64,000 nt of DNA from Tessaracoccus flavus (GCF_001997295.1 NZ_CP019605.1:1364001-1428000); one strand, 5' to 3'. Shown: positions 22,630-34,704, counted from the stretch's first letter. Translations and numbers: made by a program. The notes: generated by a model not told the origin, from the sequence alone.

Positions 22630-24096
22630 TCAGACCAGGAGCTGTCGGAGCTCCGGCCCGATGGGCCGGGGCAGCTTCGAGGTGCCGCTCAGGAACGCAT
22701 CCACCCCCTGGGCGCAGCTGCGGCCCTCCGCGATCGCCCAGACGATGAGCGACTGCCCCCTGCCCGCGTCCCCACAGGCGAAGACACCCGGCACCGAGGT
22801 CGCAAAGGACTCGTCGCGCTTGATGTTGCCGCGCGGGTCCAGTTCGAGCCCGAGTTCATCGACGAGGCCGGCCTGCTGCGGTCCGGTGAAGCCCATTGCG
22901 AGCAGCACCAACTGGGCGGGGATGTGCCTCTCGGTGCCCGCCACCGGCTCGAAGCGGCCGCCGTCGAAGCGCACCTCGACGATGTCGAGCCCGGCGACCC
23001 GTCCATCGTCGTCCCCGACGAAACGGTTGGTCGAGACGGCGTAGATCCGGTCCCCGCCCTCCTCGTGCGCCGAGGTGACCTTGAAGGTCATCGGGTACGT
23101 CGGCCAGGGCTGGTTGACGGGCCGTGACTCGGGGGGCATGCCCATGATCTCGAGCTGCGTGATGGAGCGCGCACCCTGTCGGATGGAGGTGCCGAGGCAG
23201 TCGGCTCCGGTGTCTCCCCCGCCGATGATCACGACATCCTTGCCCTCGGCCGTGATCTGGCCATCCACGCTCTCCCCCAGCGCCGCCCTGTTGGCCTGCG
23301 GGAGGAACTCCATCGCCTGGTGGATGCCGCGCAGCTCACGGCCCGGCACCGGCAGGTCGCGGGGCACCGTCGCGCCGATGGCCAGCACGACGGCCTCGTA
23401 GCTGTCGAGCAGGTCCTCGCCGGTGACGTCGACCCCGATCTCGACGCCGGTCTTGAACTGCGTCCCCTCGAGCACCATCTGCTTCAGACGGCGGTTGAGC
23501 ACGGACTTCTCCATCTTGAACTCCGGGATTCCGTAGCGGAGCAGCCCGCCGACCGCGTCGGCACGCTCGTAGACGACGACCGTGTGGCCGGCCCGGGTGA
23601 GCTGCTGGGCCGCGGCCAGCCCGGCGGGACCGGAGCCCACGACGGCGACGGTCTTGGCCGTGTGCCACTCGGGCTGCTGGGGAGTGACCCTCGAGTCGTC
23701 CCAGGCCTTGTCGATGATCGCGACCTCGACGTTCTTGATGGTCACCGGGTCGCGGTTGATGCCGACCACGCAGGCGGTCTCGCACGGCGCGGGGCAGAGC
23801 CGGCCCGTGAACTCGGGGAAGTTGTTCGTGGCGTGGAGCCGCTCCAACGCGGGCTGCCATTCCTCGCGCCACACGAGCTCGTTCCATTCGGGAATGAGGT
23901 TTCCGAGTGGGCAGCCGTTGTGACAGAAGGGGATGCCGCAGTCCATGCAGCGCCCCGCCTGCCGGGAGATGATCGGCAGCAGCGCCCGGCCCGGTGTGCC
24001 GGGGTAGACCTCCCGCCAGTCGCCGACCCGCTCCTCGACGGGGCGTCGGGCCGCGACCTCGCGCGGGGTGGTGATGAACGCGGTGGGATCAGCCAT
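22630..24096 (-). CDS. gltD: Glutamate synthase small subunit GltD
   Basis: The NADPH-oxidising, FAD-containing small subunit of glutamate synthase, 488 residues. The N-terminal iron-sulfur domain shows [17 protein letters not shown] and [10 protein letters not shown]. Two nucleotide-binding folds follow: [17 protein letters not shown] for FAD (about residue 150) and [15 protein letters not shown] for NADPH (about 290). The C-terminal block is [13 protein letters not shown]. It starts inside the last 8 bp of gltB and forms a coupled pair with it. Confidence 0.95.
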   Translation of the reverse strand: MADPTAFITTPREVAARRPVEERVGDWREVYPGTPGRALLPIISRQAGRCMDCGIPFCHNGCPLGNLIPEWNELVWREEWQPALERLHATNNFPEFTGRLCPAPCETACVVGINRDPVTIKNVEVAIIDKAWDDSRVTPQQPEWHTAKTVAVVGSGPAGLAAAQQLTRAGHTVVVYERADAVGGLLRYGIPEFKMEKSVLNRRLKQMVLEGTQFKTGVEIGVDVTGEDLLDSYEAVVLAIGATVPRDLPVPGRELRGIHQAMEFLPQANRAALGESVDGQITAEGKDVVIIGGGDTGADCLGTSIRQGARSITQLEIMGMPPESRPVNQPWPTYPMTFKVTSAHEEGGDRIYAVSTNRFVGDDDGRVAGLDIVEVRFDGGRFEPVAGTERHIPAQLVLLAMGFTGPQQAGLVDELGLELDPRGNIKRDESFATSVPGVFACGDAGRGQSLIVWAIAEGRSCAQGVDAFLSGTSKLPRPIGPELRQLLV

Positions 24097-27000
24097 GAGC
24101 GGCCTCCATCATGAGTGTGGTGGTGTCGTCGTCGGTCAGGTCATCGGCGAGAGCCCGGGCACGCACCTCCATGATGCGCGCGTAGTCCCGCGGCTGCACG
24201 GTCGTGAAGCGCAGGCGAAGCTCGTCGTCGGACAGCCTCAGCAGGTCGTCGGCAACCAGCGATCCGGTCTCCTCGCGGTGTTCGGCGAGCAGTTCCCGGA
24301 TCCGGGCGACGTCGGCATCCGTCGGGTCGACGGGGTCGACGAACTCGGTGTTCAACCGCAGCGGGTGGAGGTCGAGCACCCACGCGACCCCGCCGGACAT
24401 GCCGGCGGCGAAGTTCCTGCCGGTGGGGCCGAGGATGAGGGCCTCGCCGCCCGTCATGTACTCGCAGCCGTGATCGCCCACCCCCTCGACGACGGCGGTG
24501 GCGCCGGAGTTGCGCACGCAGAACCGCTCTCCCACGAGCCCGCGGAGGAAGAGCTGCCCGGACGTGGCCCCGTAGCCGATGACGTTGCCGGCCACGATCT
24601 GCGTGGCCGGGTCGAATCCCGCGTCCGACGGCGGAGTGACGATCAGGCGGCCGCCCGAGAGCCCCTTACCGAAGTAGTCGTTGGAGTCCCCGACGAGTCT
24701 GATCGTGATCCCACGCGGGAGGAACGCGCCGAAGCTCTGGCCGCCCGTGCCGATGAGGGTGAACTCGATCGTCCCGGGAGCCAGGCCCTCGCCGTTCGTG
24801 GCCTTGGTGACCTCGTGGCCGAGCATGGTGCCGACCGTCCGGTCGACGTTGCGCACCGCGACGGTGTGACGGACCTGCTGTCCCCCGGCAAGGGCGGGCT
24901 GGGCGAGGCGGATCAGCTCGACGTCCAGCTTGTCGGAGAGGCCGTGGTCCTGGGTCGTGGTGCGATGGAGTGCGGTCCCCTCCGGCAGCTCGACGGCGGC
25001 GAGGATCGGCGCGAGGTCCAGGCCCTGGGTCTTCCAGTGCCCCACCGCGCGGCTGACGTCGAGCAGATCCACCCGGCCCACCGCCTCCTCGATCGAGCGC
25101 AGCCCGAGCGAGGCCAGCAGCTCCCGGACCTCCTCGGCGATGAACATGAAGAAGTTGACGACGTGATCGGGGTCGCCGTGGAACTTGCCCCGCAGCGCGG
25201 GATTCTGGGTGGCGATACCCACCGGACAGGTGTCCTTGTGACACACGCGCATCATGATGCAGCCGCTCACCACGAGCGGTGCAGTGGCGAACCCGAACTC
25301 CTCGGCGCCGAGCAGGGCGGCGATGAGGACGTCGCGGCCGGTCTTGAGCTGGCCGTCGCACTGCACGACGATGCGGTCGCGCAGCCCGTTGAGCAGGAGC
25401 GTCTGCTGGGTCTCCGCGAGGCCGAGCTCCCAGGGCGCGCCGGCGTGCTTGACCGACGTCAGCGGGGCAGCGCCGGTGCCGCCGTCGTGACCGGAAATCA
25501 GCACGACGTCGGCCTTGGCCTTGCTGACCCCGGCGGCCACCGTGCCGACCCCCAGCTCGGAGACGAGCTTGACGTGGACCCTCGCAGACGGATTGGCGCA
25601 CTTGAGGTCGTGGATCAGCTGTTTGAGGTCCTCGATCGAGTAGATGTCGTGGTGCGGCGGGGGTGAGATGAGCCCGACGCCGGGGGTGGAGTGGCGCGTC
25701 CTGGCGACCCACGGGTAGACCTTCTTGCCCGGCAGCTGTCCGCCCTCGCCGGGCTTGGCCCCCTGGGCCATCTTGATCTGAAGGTCGTCGGCGTAGGTCA
25801 GGTACTCCGAGGTCACCCCGAAGCGACCGGAAGCCACCTGCTTGATGGCCGAGCGCCGCTGCGGGTCGTGGAGCCGCTCGGGATCCTCGCCCCCCTCGCC
25901 GGTGTTGGACTTCGCCCCGATCCGGTTCATGGCCACGGCGAGCGTCTGGTGCGCCTCCATGGAGATGGAGCCGTAGCTCATCGCCCCGGTGGAGAACCGC
26001 TTCACGATCTCCGAGGCGGGTTCCACCTCGTCGATGCTGATCGGCTCGCGCCCCCTGAGCTCCATCAGCGAGCGCAGCGTCATGATGCGCGACGAGTTCT
26101 CGTTGACTAGAGAGCTGTACCGCTTGAAGGCCGCGTAGTCGCCGTTCTGCGTCGAGTACTGCAACCGGAACACCGTCTCCGGATCGAAGAGGTGCGGCTC
26201 GCCCTCGCGCCGCCACTGGTACTCCCCTCCCACCAGCAGGTTGCGGTGGGCCAGCGGGATGCCGTCGGACGGGTACGCGCTCTGGTGGCGGGCCTTGATC
26301 TCATCGGCGATCTGGGCCAGCGTGAGACCGCCGAGCCGGCTCGAGGTGCCGGTGAAGTAGCGGTCGACCACCTCGCGGCTGAGGCCGACACACTCGAAGA
26401 TCTGGGCCCCCGTGTAGGAGGCGACCGTGCTGACGCCCATCTTGCTCATCACCTTGAGCACGCCCTTGCTGAGGGCCTTGGAGACGTTCTCGATCGCCTT
26501 GGCCGGGTCGACCTCGACATAGATCTCCCGGCGGGCCAGGTCCTCGGCGGACTCGAACAGCAGGTAGGGGTTGACCGCCGCCGCACCGTAGCCCAGGAGC
26601 AGGGCGATGTGATGGACCTCGCGGACGTCACCCGCCTCGACGACGATCCCCACCTGGGTGCGGGTCTTCTCCCGCACGAGGTGGTGGTGGACCGCTGCGG
26701 TGAGCAGCAGCGACGGGATGGGGGCCAGTTCGGCGGTGGAGTGCCGGTCGGACAACACGATCGCCCTGGCCCCTCCGCGGATGGCCGCGGACACCTCGTC
26801 GCACAGCTGATCGATCGTCGACGCGAGCGCCCGACCACCCCCGGCCACCTTGTAGAGACCCTTGACGACGTGCGTGCCGTAGCCCGGCAGGTCGCCGTCG
26901 CGGTTGAGCCGCACGATCTTGGCGAGTTGCTCCGAATCCAGGATCGGCCGCTTCATGATGACGAGCCGCGCGGCCTCCGGCACCGGCTGCAGCAGGTTGC

Positions 27001-28618
27001 GCTCCGGGCCGATCTTGGCGGTCAGCGAGGTGACCAGTTCCTCGCGGATCGCGTCGAGCGGCGGGTTGGTCACCTGGGCGAAGAGCTGGCTGAAGTAGTC
27101 GAAGATGAGGCGCGGACGGCTGCTGAGCGCCGCGATGGGGGAATCTGTGCCCATGGAGCCGATCGGTTCGGCTCCCGCGTTCGCCATCGGCGCGATGATG
27201 AGGCGCAGCTCCTCCTCGGTGTAGCCGAACACCTGCTGTCTACGAACCACGGAGCTGTGGGAGTGGACGATGTGGGCCCGGCTGGGCAGCTGGTCAAGCT
27301 CGATCTTGTTGTCACTGACCCACTTCTCGTACGGGTGTTCGGCCGCGAGCGCGCCCTTGACCTCCTCGTCGGACAGCAGCGCGTGGCGGTCGAGGTCGAC
27401 CAGCAGCATGCGTCCGGGCTGCAGCCGTCCCTTGCTCACGACGTCGGCCTGCTCGATGGGCAGGACGCCCGCCTCCGAGGCGAAGACGACGAGCCCGTCC
27501 CGGGTCACCCAGTACCTGCCGGGTCGCAGCCCGTTGCGGTCGAGCGTGGCCCCGATGATGGAGCCGTCGGTGAAGGTCATGCAGGCGGGCCCGTCCCAGG
27601 GCTCCATGATCATCGAGTGGAACTCGTAGAAGGCGCGCCGCTGCGGGTCCATCTCCGCGTGCCCCTCCCACGCCTCGGGGATCATCATGAGCACCGCGTG
27701 GGGCAGGGACCGTCCGCCGAGATGGAGGAGCTCCAGCACCTCGTCGAAGGAGGCGGAGTCGGACCCCTCCGGCGTGCAGATGGGAAACACCTTCTCCAGC
27801 GACCCGGGGAACTTGTCGGAGGTCAGCAGCGCCTCGCGGGCGCGCATCCAGTTGCGGTTGCCGCGCACCGTGTTGATCTCGCCGTTGTGGGCGATCATCC
27901 GGTAGGGGTGGGCGAGCTCCCAGGCGGGGAACGTGTTGGTGGAGAACCGCGAGTGGACCAGCGCCAGCGCCGACTCCATCGTCTCGTCGTGCAGCTCGGG
28001 GAAGACCTCTTCGAGCTGCTGGGTGGTGAGCATGCCCTTGTAGACCAGCGTGCGCGACGACAACGACGCGAAGTAGACCCCGGCCTCGTGCTGGGCCCGG
28101 CGACGCAGCACGAACGTGATGCGGTCGAGCTCAATGCCCCACTGACCCGCCCGGCCCGCGACGATGAGATGTTCGAAGTGCGGCATCGCGCCGACCGAGA
28201 TCGGCGACAGCGTGGACGTGTCGACTGGAACGCTTCTCCAGGCGACCACATCGAGATCCAGCTCGTCGGCGATGGCCTCGATCGCGCTCCTGCTCTCCTG
28301 GCGTCGCGCCTCGTCGGTGGGCAGGAACGCCAACCCGACGGCATACTCGCCCGGATCCGGCAGCCGGGCGTCGACGACGCCGCGCAGGAAACGGTCCGGC
28401 ACCTGCAGCAGGATGCCGGCGCCGTCGCCGGCGGCCTCGTCCGCACCCGTCGCGCCGCGGTGGTCGAGGTTGCGCAGCGCCTCGAGCCCCTGGGCCACGA
28501 TCTCGTGCCGCGGGATGCCGTCCAGCTTGGCGACGAAGGCAACCCCGCAGGCGTCGTGCTCGAATTCGGGGTCGTACAGGCCGACCCTCTCGCGCTGTGG
28601 GAACACGCTTCGTGCCAT
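24089..28618 (-). CDS. gltB: Glutamate synthase large subunit GltB
   Basis: The large subunit converts glutamine and 2-oxoglutarate to two glutamates. At 1509 residues it is full length. A class II glutamine amidotransferase domain begins with the nucleophile region [13 protein letters not shown], so a short propeptide is expected to be removed before the Cys. The FMN synthase domain contains [23 protein letters not shown] and the 3Fe-4S cysteines in [15 protein letters not shown]. The C-terminal GXGXG beta-helix domain ([21 protein letters not shown]) is present. A GlnR-like box lies about 110 bp upstream, consistent with nitrogen control. Confidence 0.96.
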   Translation of the reverse strand: MARSVFPQRERVGLYDPEFEHDACGVAFVAKLDGIPRHEIVAQGLEALRNLDHRGATGADEAAGDGAGILLQVPDRFLRGVVDARLPDPGEYAVGLAFLPTDEARRQESRSAIEAIADELDLDVVAWRSVPVDTSTLSPISVGAMPHFEHLIVAGRAGQWGIELDRITFVLRRRAQHEAGVYFASLSSRTLVYKGMLTTQQLEEVFPELHDETMESALALVHSRFSTNTFPAWELAHPYRMIAHNGEINTVRGNRNWMRAREALLTSDKFPGSLEKVFPICTPEGSDSASFDEVLELLHLGGRSLPHAVLMMIPEAWEGHAEMDPQRRAFYEFHSMIMEPWDGPACMTFTDGSIIGATLDRNGLRPGRYWVTRDGLVVFASEAGVLPIEQADVVSKGRLQPGRMLLVDLDRHALLSDEEVKGALAAEHPYEKWVSDNKIELDQLPSRAHIVHSHSSVVRRQQVFGYTEEELRLIIAPMANAGAEPIGSMGTDSPIAALSSRPRLIFDYFSQLFAQVTNPPLDAIREELVTSLTAKIGPERNLLQPVPEAARLVIMKRPILDSEQLAKIVRLNRDGDLPGYGTHVVKGLYKVAGGGRALASTIDQLCDEVSAAIRGGARAIVLSDRHSTAELAPIPSLLLTAAVHHHLVREKTRTQVGIVVEAGDVREVHHIALLLGYGAAAVNPYLLFESAEDLARREIYVEVDPAKAIENVSKALSKGVLKVMSKMGVSTVASYTGAQIFECVGLSREVVDRYFTGTSSRLGGLTLAQIADEIKARHQSAYPSDGIPLAHRNLLVGGEYQWRREGEPHLFDPETVFRLQYSTQNGDYAAFKRYSSLVNENSSRIMTLRSLMELRGREPISIDEVEPASEIVKRFSTGAMSYGSISMEAHQTLAVAMNRIGAKSNTGEGGEDPERLHDPQRRSAIKQVASGRFGVTSEYLTYADDLQIKMAQGAKPGEGGQLPGKKVYPWVARTRHSTPGVGLISPPPHHDIYSIEDLKQLIHDLKCANPSARVHVKLVSELGVGTVAAGVSKAKADVVLISGHDGGTGAAPLTSVKHAGAPWELGLAETQQTLLLNGLRDRIVVQCDGQLKTGRDVLIAALLGAEEFGFATAPLVVSGCIMMRVCHKDTCPVGIATQNPALRGKFHGDPDHVVNFFMFIAEEVRELLASLGLRSIEEAVGRVDLLDVSRAVGHWKTQGLDLAPILAAVELPEGTALHRTTTQDHGLSDKLDVELIRLAQPALAGGQQVRHTVAVRNVDRTVGTMLGHEVTKATNGEGLAPGTIEFTLIGTGGQSFGAFLPRGITIRLVGDSNDYFGKGLSGGRLIVTPPSDAGFDPATQIVAGNVIGYGATSGQLFLRGLVGERFCVRNSGATAVVEGVGDHGCEYMTGGEALILGPTGRNFAAGMSGGVAWVLDLHPLRLNTEFVDPVDPTDADVARIRELLAEHREETGSLVADDLLRLSDDELRLRFTTVQPRDYARIMEVRARALADDLTDDDTTTLMMEAAHG

Positions 28619-28723
28619 GGTGCCTCCTCGGGCTCGCTTCTACGCTGCGGCGAAGGCCGCGCGATGAAACACTAAGCCCGGTGACAACGCCGTTCCAACC
28701 CATCCCGTGTCCGGCGACAGAGC

Positions 28724-28750
28724 GTAAGAAGACTGTTACACGGCTGAAAT
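28724..28750 (-). promoter_or_regulatory. Candidate GlnR-like nitrogen box upstream of gltB
   Basis: On the plus strand GTAAG, 6 nt, GTTAC, 6 nt, GAAAT: three five-base half-sites with exact 11-bp periodicity. This fits the actinobacterial GlnR pattern of gTnAc and GaAAc half-sites separated by 6 nt. It lies in the only gap (143 bp) between gltB and the SCO1 gene. Confidence 0.35.
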
Positions 28751-28761
28751 ATGTCGGGGTG

Positions 28762-29385
28762 CTAGCCGATGAGGCGGGCGTAATCGTCCTTCATGCCCGA
28801 GACGGGAACCTCGTTCCAGACCACGCGCAGTAGCCGGTCCTCGCCGAAGCCGAGCACGTAGGAGCCGTGATCGACCTCGTAACCACCGCTGGGCAACTGC
28901 TTGCCCTCGGCGATGTCGATGCCCAGACTGAGCGCCGCGGGTTTGATGTCGTCCAGGCTGCCGGTCAGACCGATGAACGAGTCGTCCACGCGCGCGAGGT
29001 ACTCCTTGAGCGCCTCCGGGGTGTCCCGCGCTGGGTCCGTGGTCACGACGATCAGGGTCACGTCGTCGACGAGGTCCTCGGGCAGGCGGCGCTTGGCGGT
29101 GGCCATGTCGGCCAGGATCCCCGGGCAGACGTCCGGGCAGTTGGTGTAGCCGAAGAACAGCACCACCGCTGCGGTGGACGGGTCCTCGGCCAGGTTGTAC
29201 GGGTTGCCGTCCTGGTCGGTCAGCGTCACATCGGGCAGGGGGTTGCCGCCGGACTCCAGCCCGGTCCCGTGCCAGTCGGAGCCGTCGTCGGCCACCGACG
29301 CCACCGGTCCCCCGTCCGAGGGAGAACAGGCCGCCACCACCGCAGCGCCCGCGGCGGTCAGGAGGAGCAGACGGCGACCGATCAC
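28762..29385 (-). CDS. SCO1/SenC-family copper chaperone lipoprotein
   Basis: A 207-residue exported lipoprotein with a thioredoxin fold. SCO1/SenC proteins deliver copper or reducing power to the CuA site of cytochrome oxidase. The signal peptide ends in lipobox VAAC (Cys20). The metal/redox motif CPDVC sits in FFGYTNCPDVCPG, and the distal His is in YEVDHGSYVLGF. GTG 29385 overlaps the trpA TGA as GTGA, so it is the last gene of the hisI-trp transcript. That is an unusual place, since related actinobacteria often have lgt after trpA. Confidence 0.88.
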   Translation of the reverse strand: MIGRRLLLLTAAGAAVVAACSPSDGGPVASVADDGSDWHGTGLESGGNPLPDVTLTDQDGNPYNLAEDPSTAAVVLFFGYTNCPDVCPGILADMATAKRRLPEDLVDDVTLIVVTTDPARDTPEALKEYLARVDDSFIGLTGSLDDIKPAALSLGIDIAEGKQLPSGGYEVDHGSYVLGFGEDRLLRVVWNEVPVSGMKDDYARLIG

Positions 29386-30230
29386 TGCCGCGCCCTCGCC
29401 ACCCCGTCGGCCAGGTCGTCGGCCAGCTTGCGCAGCGCGATGAGGTCGCTCTGCAGGTCGAGACCGTCGGAGGCGAGACAGTTGAGCAGGGCCGAGCCCA
29501 CGATGACGAGGTCGGCGAAGGACCCGATCTCGGCGGCCTGGTCGCCCGTCGAGACCCCGAGCCCGATGCCGACCGGCAACCCCGGGTCGATGGAGCGGGC
29601 CCGCTCGGTGATGACCGGGGCCGCGTCGGACGTCGCCGCCCGGGCTCCGGTGACGCCCATGACGCTCGATGCGTACACCCAGCCCCGGCACGACGACATC
29701 GTGAGCTCGATGCGCTCGTCCGTCGACGACGGGGCGATGAGGAAGACGCGATCGAGTTCGTAGCCGTCGGTGGCGGCGAACCATTCGGGGCAGTCGTCGG
29801 GCGGCAGGTCGGGCGTGATGACGCCCGCGCCCCCGGCGGCCGCGAGGTCGCGCGCGAACGCCTCGGCGCCGTAGGCCTCGATGAGGTTCCAGTAGCTCAT
29901 CACCATGGGTGTCGCGCCTGCGGCTGCTGCCGCCTCCACCGCGCGGAAGGCGTCCCGGGTGCGCACCCCGCGCGCCCTGGCCTTGGCGGTGGCGTGCTGG
30001 ATGACCAGACCGTCCATGAGGGGGTCGGAGTACGGGATGCCGATCTCGACGATGTCGGCACCGCGACCGTCGGTGCCCTCGACGACGGCGGTGACGGCCT
30101 TGAGGGAGTCCTCGACGCTGGGGTAGCCGACCGGCAGGTAGGCGACCAGTGCCGGACGCCCCTGGTCCAGCAGGTCGGACACCAGCTGGCCGGAGCGGCC
30201 CAGCCGGGCGGGGTCGGTGAACTGGCTCAC
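29382..30230 (-). CDS. trpA: Tryptophan synthase alpha chain
   Basis: The alpha subunit cleaves indoleglycerol phosphate and channels indole to TrpB. The 282-residue TIM barrel has the catalytic Glu in [16 protein letters not shown], Asp in the [11 protein letters not shown] region, and the phosphate loop [15 protein letters not shown] 30230 overlaps the trpB TGA. The longer open frame upstream is within trpB and not TrpA-like. Confidence 0.95.
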   Translation of the reverse strand: MSQFTDPARLGRSGQLVSDLLDQGRPALVAYLPVGYPSVEDSLKAVTAVVEGTDGRGADIVEIGIPYSDPLMDGLVIQHATAKARARGVRTRDAFRAVEAAAAAGATPMVMSYWNLIEAYGAEAFARDLAAAGGAGVITPDLPPDDCPEWFAATDGYELDRVFLIAPSSTDERIELTMSSCRGWVYASSVMGVTGARAATSDAAPVITERARSIDPGLPVGIGLGVSTGDQAAEIGSFADLVIVGSALLNCLASDGLDLQSDLIALRKLADDLADGVARARQ

Positions 30231-31471
30231 GACAGGCCTCCGACGATGGCGTCGGGCTGACCGGACAGGCCGAAGTAGTCGAAGGCGGTGGCCACATCCT
30301 TGTCGCCCCTGCCCGAGAGGCACACCAGAATGGTGGGGCGCGCGGACGGATCCTCCTCGGCGATCCGCCGGCCCAGGCGCATGGCCCCGGCCAGGGCATG
30401 GGCCGTTTCGATGGCGGGGATGATCCCCTCGGTCCGGGTCAGGAGGCGGAACGCCTCCATCGCGTCGGCGTCGGTGACCGGCTCGTAGATGGCGCGCCCC
30501 GTCTGCGCCAGGTGGGCGTGCTCGGGCCCGACCCCCGGGTAGTCGAGGCCGGCGGAGATCGAATGGGACTCGATGGTCTGACCGTCCTCGTCCTGCAGCA
30601 CGTAGGTGCGCGCGCCGTGGAGAACGCCCGGCGTGCCGGCGGAGATAGTCGCGGCGTGCCGGCCGGACATGATGCCCTCGCCCTCGGCCTCGAACCCGTA
30701 GAGGGCAACCGACTCATCGGGGATGAAGTCGGCGAACATGCCGATCGCGTTCGACCCTCCCCCGACGCAGGCGGCCACGTAGTCGGGCAGCGCCCCGTGG
30801 TCGTCGAGCATCTGCTGGCGCGCCTCGGTCGAGATGACACGCTGCAGTTCCCGCACGAGGTAGGGGAAGGGGTGCGGACCACCGACGGTGCCGATGAGGT
30901 AGTGCGTCGTGTCAACGGTGGTGACCCAGTCGCGCATGGCCTCGTTCATGGCGTCCTTCAGCGTGCGCGACCCGGCAGCCACGGCGTGCACCTCGGCGCC
31001 GAGGAGCTGCATGCGGGCAACGTTGACGGCCTGGCGCTGTGTGTCCACCTCGCCCATGTAGACCCGGCACTCCAGTCCGAGCAGCGCGGCTGCCGTCGCC
31101 GTCGCCACGCCGTGCTGGCCGGCCCCGGTCTCCGCGATGACGCGGGTCTTGCCCATCCGCTTGGTGAGCAGCGCTTGGCCCAGCACGTTGTTGATCTTGT
31201 GGGCGCCGGTGTGGTTGAGATCCTCGCGCTTGAGGAGCACACGCGCGTTGCCGCACTCCTTCGAGAAGCTGTCGGCCTCGGTGATCGGGGTGGGGCGTCC
31301 CGAGTAGTCCCGCTGCAGGCGTGCGAGCTCCGCGGTGAACGACGGATCGGCCTGCGCCTGCGCGAATGCCTCGGTCAGCTCGTTGAGGGCTGCCTGCAGG
31401 GCCTCGGGGACGAACCGTCCGCCGAACCGACCGAAATGTCCAGTGGCATCTGGGGTGCTCATCTGGCTCAC
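30227..31471 (-). CDS. trpB: Tryptophan synthase beta chain
   Basis: The PLP-dependent beta subunit condenses indole with serine. The 414-residue protein has [13 protein letters not shown], the PLP lysine in [11 protein letters not shown], the catalytic Glu in [10 protein letters not shown], and the phosphate-binding loop GGGSNAIG. Two starts are possible. GTG 31471 lies 2 bp after the trpC stop with AAAGG 6 nt upstream. ATG 31462 has AAAGG 8 nt upstream. Confidence 0.95.
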   Translation of the reverse strand: MSQMSTPDATGHFGRFGGRFVPEALQAALNELTEAFAQAQADPSFTAELARLQRDYSGRPTPITEADSFSKECGNARVLLKREDLNHTGAHKINNVLGQALLTKRMGKTRVIAETGAGQHGVATATAAALLGLECRVYMGEVDTQRQAVNVARMQLLGAEVHAVAAGSRTLKDAMNEAMRDWVTTVDTTHYLIGTVGGPHPFPYLVRELQRVISTEARQQMLDDHGALPDYVAACVGGGSNAIGMFADFIPDESVALYGFEAEGEGIMSGRHAATISAGTPGVLHGARTYVLQDEDGQTIESHSISAGLDYPGVGPEHAHLAQTGRAIYEPVTDADAMEAFRLLTRTEGIIPAIETAHALAGAMRLGRRIAEEDPSARPTILVCLSGRGDKDVATAFDYFGLSGQPDAIVGGLS

Positions 31472-31473
31472 CT

Positions 31474-32259
31474 TTACCTTTCTGAGGCAGCCCTGAAGCT
31501 GCGGATCGCGCCGACCGGGTCGCCGTGCTTGACGAGGGCTTCGCCGACGAGGATGGCGTCGGCTCCCTCCGAGGCTACCCGGGCCGCGTCCTGGGGCGTG
31601 AAGATGCCCGACTCGGCCACGCGGACGACCCCACTGCCCAGGCGTCGGGCGAGCGGGGCGAAGGTGTCGAGATCGATGTCGAGGGTCTTGAGGTTGCGGT
31701 TGTTGACCCCGATGAGCGGGAAGCCACCCGCGAGTGCCCGGTCCACCTCGTCGGGCGTGTGGGTCTCCACCAAGGCCGTCATGCCCAGTTCGCCCGTCAG
31801 GTCGGCGAACCGGCGCAGCTCGTCGTCGGTGAGAGCGGCCACGATGAGCAGGACCAGGTCGGCGCCGTGCGCACGCGCCTCGTAGAACTGGTACTCGTCG
31901 ACCATGAAGTCCTTGCGCAGCACGGGGATCTGGACCGCCGCCCGCACCGCGTCGAGATCGGCCAGCGACCCGCCGAAGCGGCGAGGTTCGGTGAGCACGG
32001 AGATCGCAGCGGCGCCGCCCAGCTCGTACGATGCCGCGAGGGCGGCTGGGTCGGCGATGTCGGCGAGTGCGCCCTTGGAGGGCGATCGGCGCTTCACCTC
32101 GGCGATGACGGCCAACTCATCGGCCAGGAACCGCGGCATGGGGTCCAGCGCCGGCGGCGCTTCACGGGCTGCTCGGCGCACGTCGTCGAGCGGGACCCGC
32201 GATTTGTGTTCGGCGAGGTCTTCGCGGACTCCAGCGACGATCTCGTCGAGGACGGTCAC
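31474..32259 (-). CDS. trpC: Indole-3-glycerol phosphate synthase
   Basis: TrpC closes the indole ring from carboxyphenylamino-deoxyribulose phosphate. The 261-residue TIM barrel begins [13 protein letters not shown] and contains [25 protein letters not shown], the catalytic Glu in ALVETH, and [13 protein letters not shown] 32259 overlaps the TGA of the HGxxPAAW gene. It is monofunctional: no TrpF domain is attached, so PriA probably supplies that step. Confidence 0.95.
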   Translation of the reverse strand: MTVLDEIVAGVREDLAEHKSRVPLDDVRRAAREAPPALDPMPRFLADELAVIAEVKRRSPSKGALADIADPAALAASYELGGAAAISVLTEPRRFGGSLADLDAVRAAVQIPVLRKDFMVDEYQFYEARAHGADLVLLIVAALTDDELRRFADLTGELGMTALVETHTPDEVDRALAGGFPLIGVNNRNLKTLDIDLDTFAPLARRLGSGVVRVAESGIFTPQDAARVASEGADAILVGEALVKHGDPVGAIRSFRAASER

Positions 32260-32462
32260 GGCTGACCGAACCCCATGATCTTCATGATCAGGGTCGCCAG
32301 ACCTGCGACGAGCACGATGGCCGCGCCGATGATGACCAGCGTCCAGTTGGGGCCCAGCATGGCGGCGATGGCCACGATGATGAAGCCCACCGCGGCGGCG
32401 ATGGAGCCCGCCCACGCGGCGGGGCTCCGGCCATGGTGGTAGTACTTCGGCGCACTCGTCAT
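32256..32462 (-). CDS. HGxxPAAW-family small membrane protein
   Basis: A 68-residue protein with the actinobacterial signature HGRSPAAWAG near the N-terminus followed by two transmembrane helices (about residues 18-38 and 42-62). ATG 32462 is preceded by AGGAGGG at proper spacing. The stop overlaps trpC. The family occurs in trp operons of actinobacteria but has no established function. Confidence 0.85.
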   Translation of the reverse strand: MTSAPKYYHHGRSPAAWAGSIAAAVGFIIVAIAAMLGPNWTLVIIGAAIVLVAGLATLIMKIMGFGQP

Positions 32463-32516
32463 GGGATTGGCCCTCCTGTCAGACACGTTGTGAACAGTGA
32501 GACTACCGTGCTGCAG

Positions 32517-32909
32517 TCAGCGCGGCACGCCGTGCTCAGCTGTCGGGTCCTCCCCGGCGTCCATCGACTGCCACAGATCCCTGGGGCGATCGACCGCGGC
32601 CCGGGAGCGTCCGGCCCAGCGCGGGCCCGCCACGGTGATGCCCACCGAGGCGAGCGCGACCACAGCGAAGCCCGCCGCGGAGGGCCACACACGCGCCTGC
32701 ACCGCCCACCCGGCCGAGGCCGTGGCCAGGACCGTGAGCAGCACCCCCAGCACGCGCAGGCCGCCGCCGCGCAGCATCAGGGAGAGCCCGACGCCGGCCA
32801 GGAGTGCCCACGCCAGCGAGGCGACCGGCGACCCGGCGGCCTGCGCGGTCGCACCCGCCACGACGCCGGCCAGGGCCGCGAGCAGCGTCACGGCCCACCG
32901 GCCGGTCAC
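32517..32909 (-). CDS. Trp biosynthesis-associated membrane protein
   Basis: A 130-residue membrane protein with hydrophobic segments at about 5-25, 33-47, 53-72 and 79-97, and a polar C-terminal tail rich in Arg and Asp. Size, topology and position directly after trpE match the Trp_oprn_chp family found in actinobacterial trp operons. GTG 32909 overlaps the trpE stop as GTGA. Role unknown. Confidence 0.8.
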   Translation of the reverse strand: MTGRWAVTLLAALAGVVAGATAQAAGSPVASLAWALLAGVGLSLMLRGGGLRVLGVLLTVLATASAGWAVQARVWPSAAGFAVVALASVGITVAGPRWAGRSRAAVDRPRDLWQSMDAGEDPTAEHGVPR

Positions 32910-34393
32910 GGTCGACCCAGCGCTTCGGCGCGTGCGATCGCGGTCAGCACCGCCCGCGCCTTGTGCGAGCACTCGGCGTCCTCCAGTTCCGGGACCGAGT
33001 CGGCGACGATCCCCGCCCCGGCCTGCACGTGGGCGACGCCGTCGGCCATCACGGCCGTGCGGATCGCGATGGCGACGTCGGAGTTGCCGGCGAAGTCGAA
33101 GTAGCCCACCACACCCCCGTAGACGCCGCGGCGCGAGACCTCGAGGCGGTCGATGATCTCCATGGCGCGCACCTTGGGCGCACCCGAGAGCGTCCCGGCG
33201 GGGAAACAGGCGAGCGTCGCGTCGAGGGCGCTCAGACCGGGTCTGACGCGCCCCGACACGGCCGCCTCGAGGTGCATGATGTGGCTGTAGCGGTGGACGT
33301 TCATGAACTCGTCCACGGTGACGCTGCCGGGTTCGCAGACGCGCCCCAGATCGTTTCGGCCCAGATCCACCAGCATCAGATGTTCGGCCCGTTCCTTCGG
33401 GTCGGCCAGCAGTTCGTCGGCGAGCCTGCGGTCCTCGTCGGGTGTCGCCCCGCGCGGCCGGGACCCGGCGATGGGGCGGGTGGTGGCGAGGCCGTCCTGG
33501 ACGGTGACGAGCGCCTCCGGGCTGGACCCCACGATGGCGAACCCCGGCAGCCGCAGCAGGTAGAGGTAGGGGCTCGGGTTGGTCACACGGAGAGCCCGGT
33601 ATACGTCGAGAGCGTCTGCGCTCGTGGAGACGTCGAAGCGCTGGGACACCACGATCTGGAATGCCTCTCCGGCCCGGATCTCCTCCTTCGCGGCCTCGAC
33701 CGCGGCGCGGAACTCCTCGGAGCTGCGCTGGCGGTGGACCGCGAGGGCCCGCCGTTGACCCTCCTGGGTGGCCCGCGACGCGCGGGGCCGGCGGACGGCC
33801 TCCGCCATCGCCTCGACGGCCGCGACCGCGCCGCGATAGGCCCGGTCGACGCCCTCGTCGGTCCCGTCGAAGTTGATCGCGTTGGCGATCAGCCACAGCT
33901 CGCCCAGGTGGTGGTCGAGGACGGCGACCTCGCTGCTCAGCATCATGACCAGCTCGGGCACTGGCAGGTCCCGGGTGGTCGTGTCCGGCAGGCGCTCGAG
34001 CCGGCGCACGACGTCGTAGCCGAGGTAGCCCACCATGCCCGCGTGGAACGGCGGCAGGCCCGGGGTGGCGGGGGTGGCGAGCTCCGTCAGGGTCTGTCGG
34101 AGCACCTGCAACGGATCGCCGTCGTCGATGCCGACCAGTTCCTGCCCGATCCAGTGGGCTCGGCCGTCCACCTCCGTGAGGGTGGCCGCCGAGCGCACCC
34201 CGACGAACGAGTAGCGCGACCACACCCCCGCCTCGGCGGACTCGAACAGGAAGGTGCCCTCGCGGTCCCCGCACAGCAGGTCGTAGAGGGCGACGGGGGT
34301 CAGGTCGTCGGCGAGCAGCCTGGCGTGGACGCTGATCACGCGGCGACCGCTGGCCAACTCGGTGAACTCCTCCAGCGATGGCGTGATCCTCAT
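32906..34393 (-). CDS. trpE: Anthranilate synthase component I
   Basis: TrpE makes anthranilate from chorismate using ammonia from TrpG. The 495-residue protein has the N-terminal Trp-feedback region (LFESAEAG), then the chorismate-binding domain with [54 protein letters not shown] and the C-terminal [16 protein letters not shown] 34393 overlaps the hisI TGA. No trpG is visible nearby. Confidence 0.95.
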   Translation of the reverse strand: MRITPSLEEFTELASGRRVISVHARLLADDLTPVALYDLLCGDREGTFLFESAEAGVWSRYSFVGVRSAATLTEVDGRAHWIGQELVGIDDGDPLQVLRQTLTELATPATPGLPPFHAGMVGYLGYDVVRRLERLPDTTTRDLPVPELVMMLSSEVAVLDHHLGELWLIANAINFDGTDEGVDRAYRGAVAAVEAMAEAVRRPRASRATQEGQRRALAVHRQRSSEEFRAAVEAAKEEIRAGEAFQIVVSQRFDVSTSADALDVYRALRVTNPSPYLYLLRLPGFAIVGSSPEALVTVQDGLATTRPIAGSRPRGATPDEDRRLADELLADPKERAEHLMLVDLGRNDLGRVCEPGSVTVDEFMNVHRYSHIMHLEAAVSGRVRPGLSALDATLACFPAGTLSGAPKVRAMEIIDRLEVSRRGVYGGVVGYFDFAGNSDVAIAIRTAVMADGVAHVQAGAGIVADSVPELEDAECSHKARAVLTAIARAEALGRP

Positions 34394-34704
34394 GCCGTCG
34401 GCTCCAGGGCGGTGAAGAAGCAGGTGCGGTTGCCCGTATGGCAGGCGGCCCCGGTCTGCCGGACCTGGACCAGCAGCGTGTCGCCGTCGCAGTCCTCGTG
34501 CACCGAGACCACCTCCTGTGTGTTCCCCGAGGTCTCGCCCTTGACCCAGTACTCGCCCCGGGAACGCGACCAGTAGGTGGCGCGTCCGGTGGCGAGCGTG
34601 CGCCGCAGCGCCTCCTCGTCCATCCAGGCGAGCATGAGCACCTCGCCGGAATCGGCATCCTGGGCAATCGCGGGCACGAGGCCGTCGGCGTTGTAAACGG
34701 GCAT
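34390..34704 (-). CDS. hisI: Phosphoribosyl-AMP cyclohydrolase HisI
   Basis: HisI opens the adenine ring of PR-AMP. It has the zinc-binding cysteines in [19 protein letters not shown], plus [14 protein letters not shown], and ETSGNTQ. ATG 34704 gives 104 residues. An in-frame GTG at 34710 would add two. A CAGAAT sequence at 34711-34716 sits 6 nt before the ATG, with no ribosome-binding site, so the hisI-trp transcript may be leaderless. HisE is not fused. Confidence 0.93.
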   Translation of the reverse strand: MPVYNADGLVPAIAQDADSGEVLMLAWMDEEALRRTLATGRATYWSRSRGEYWVKGETSGNTQEVVSVHEDCDGDTLLVQVRQTGAACHTGNRTCFFTALEPTA

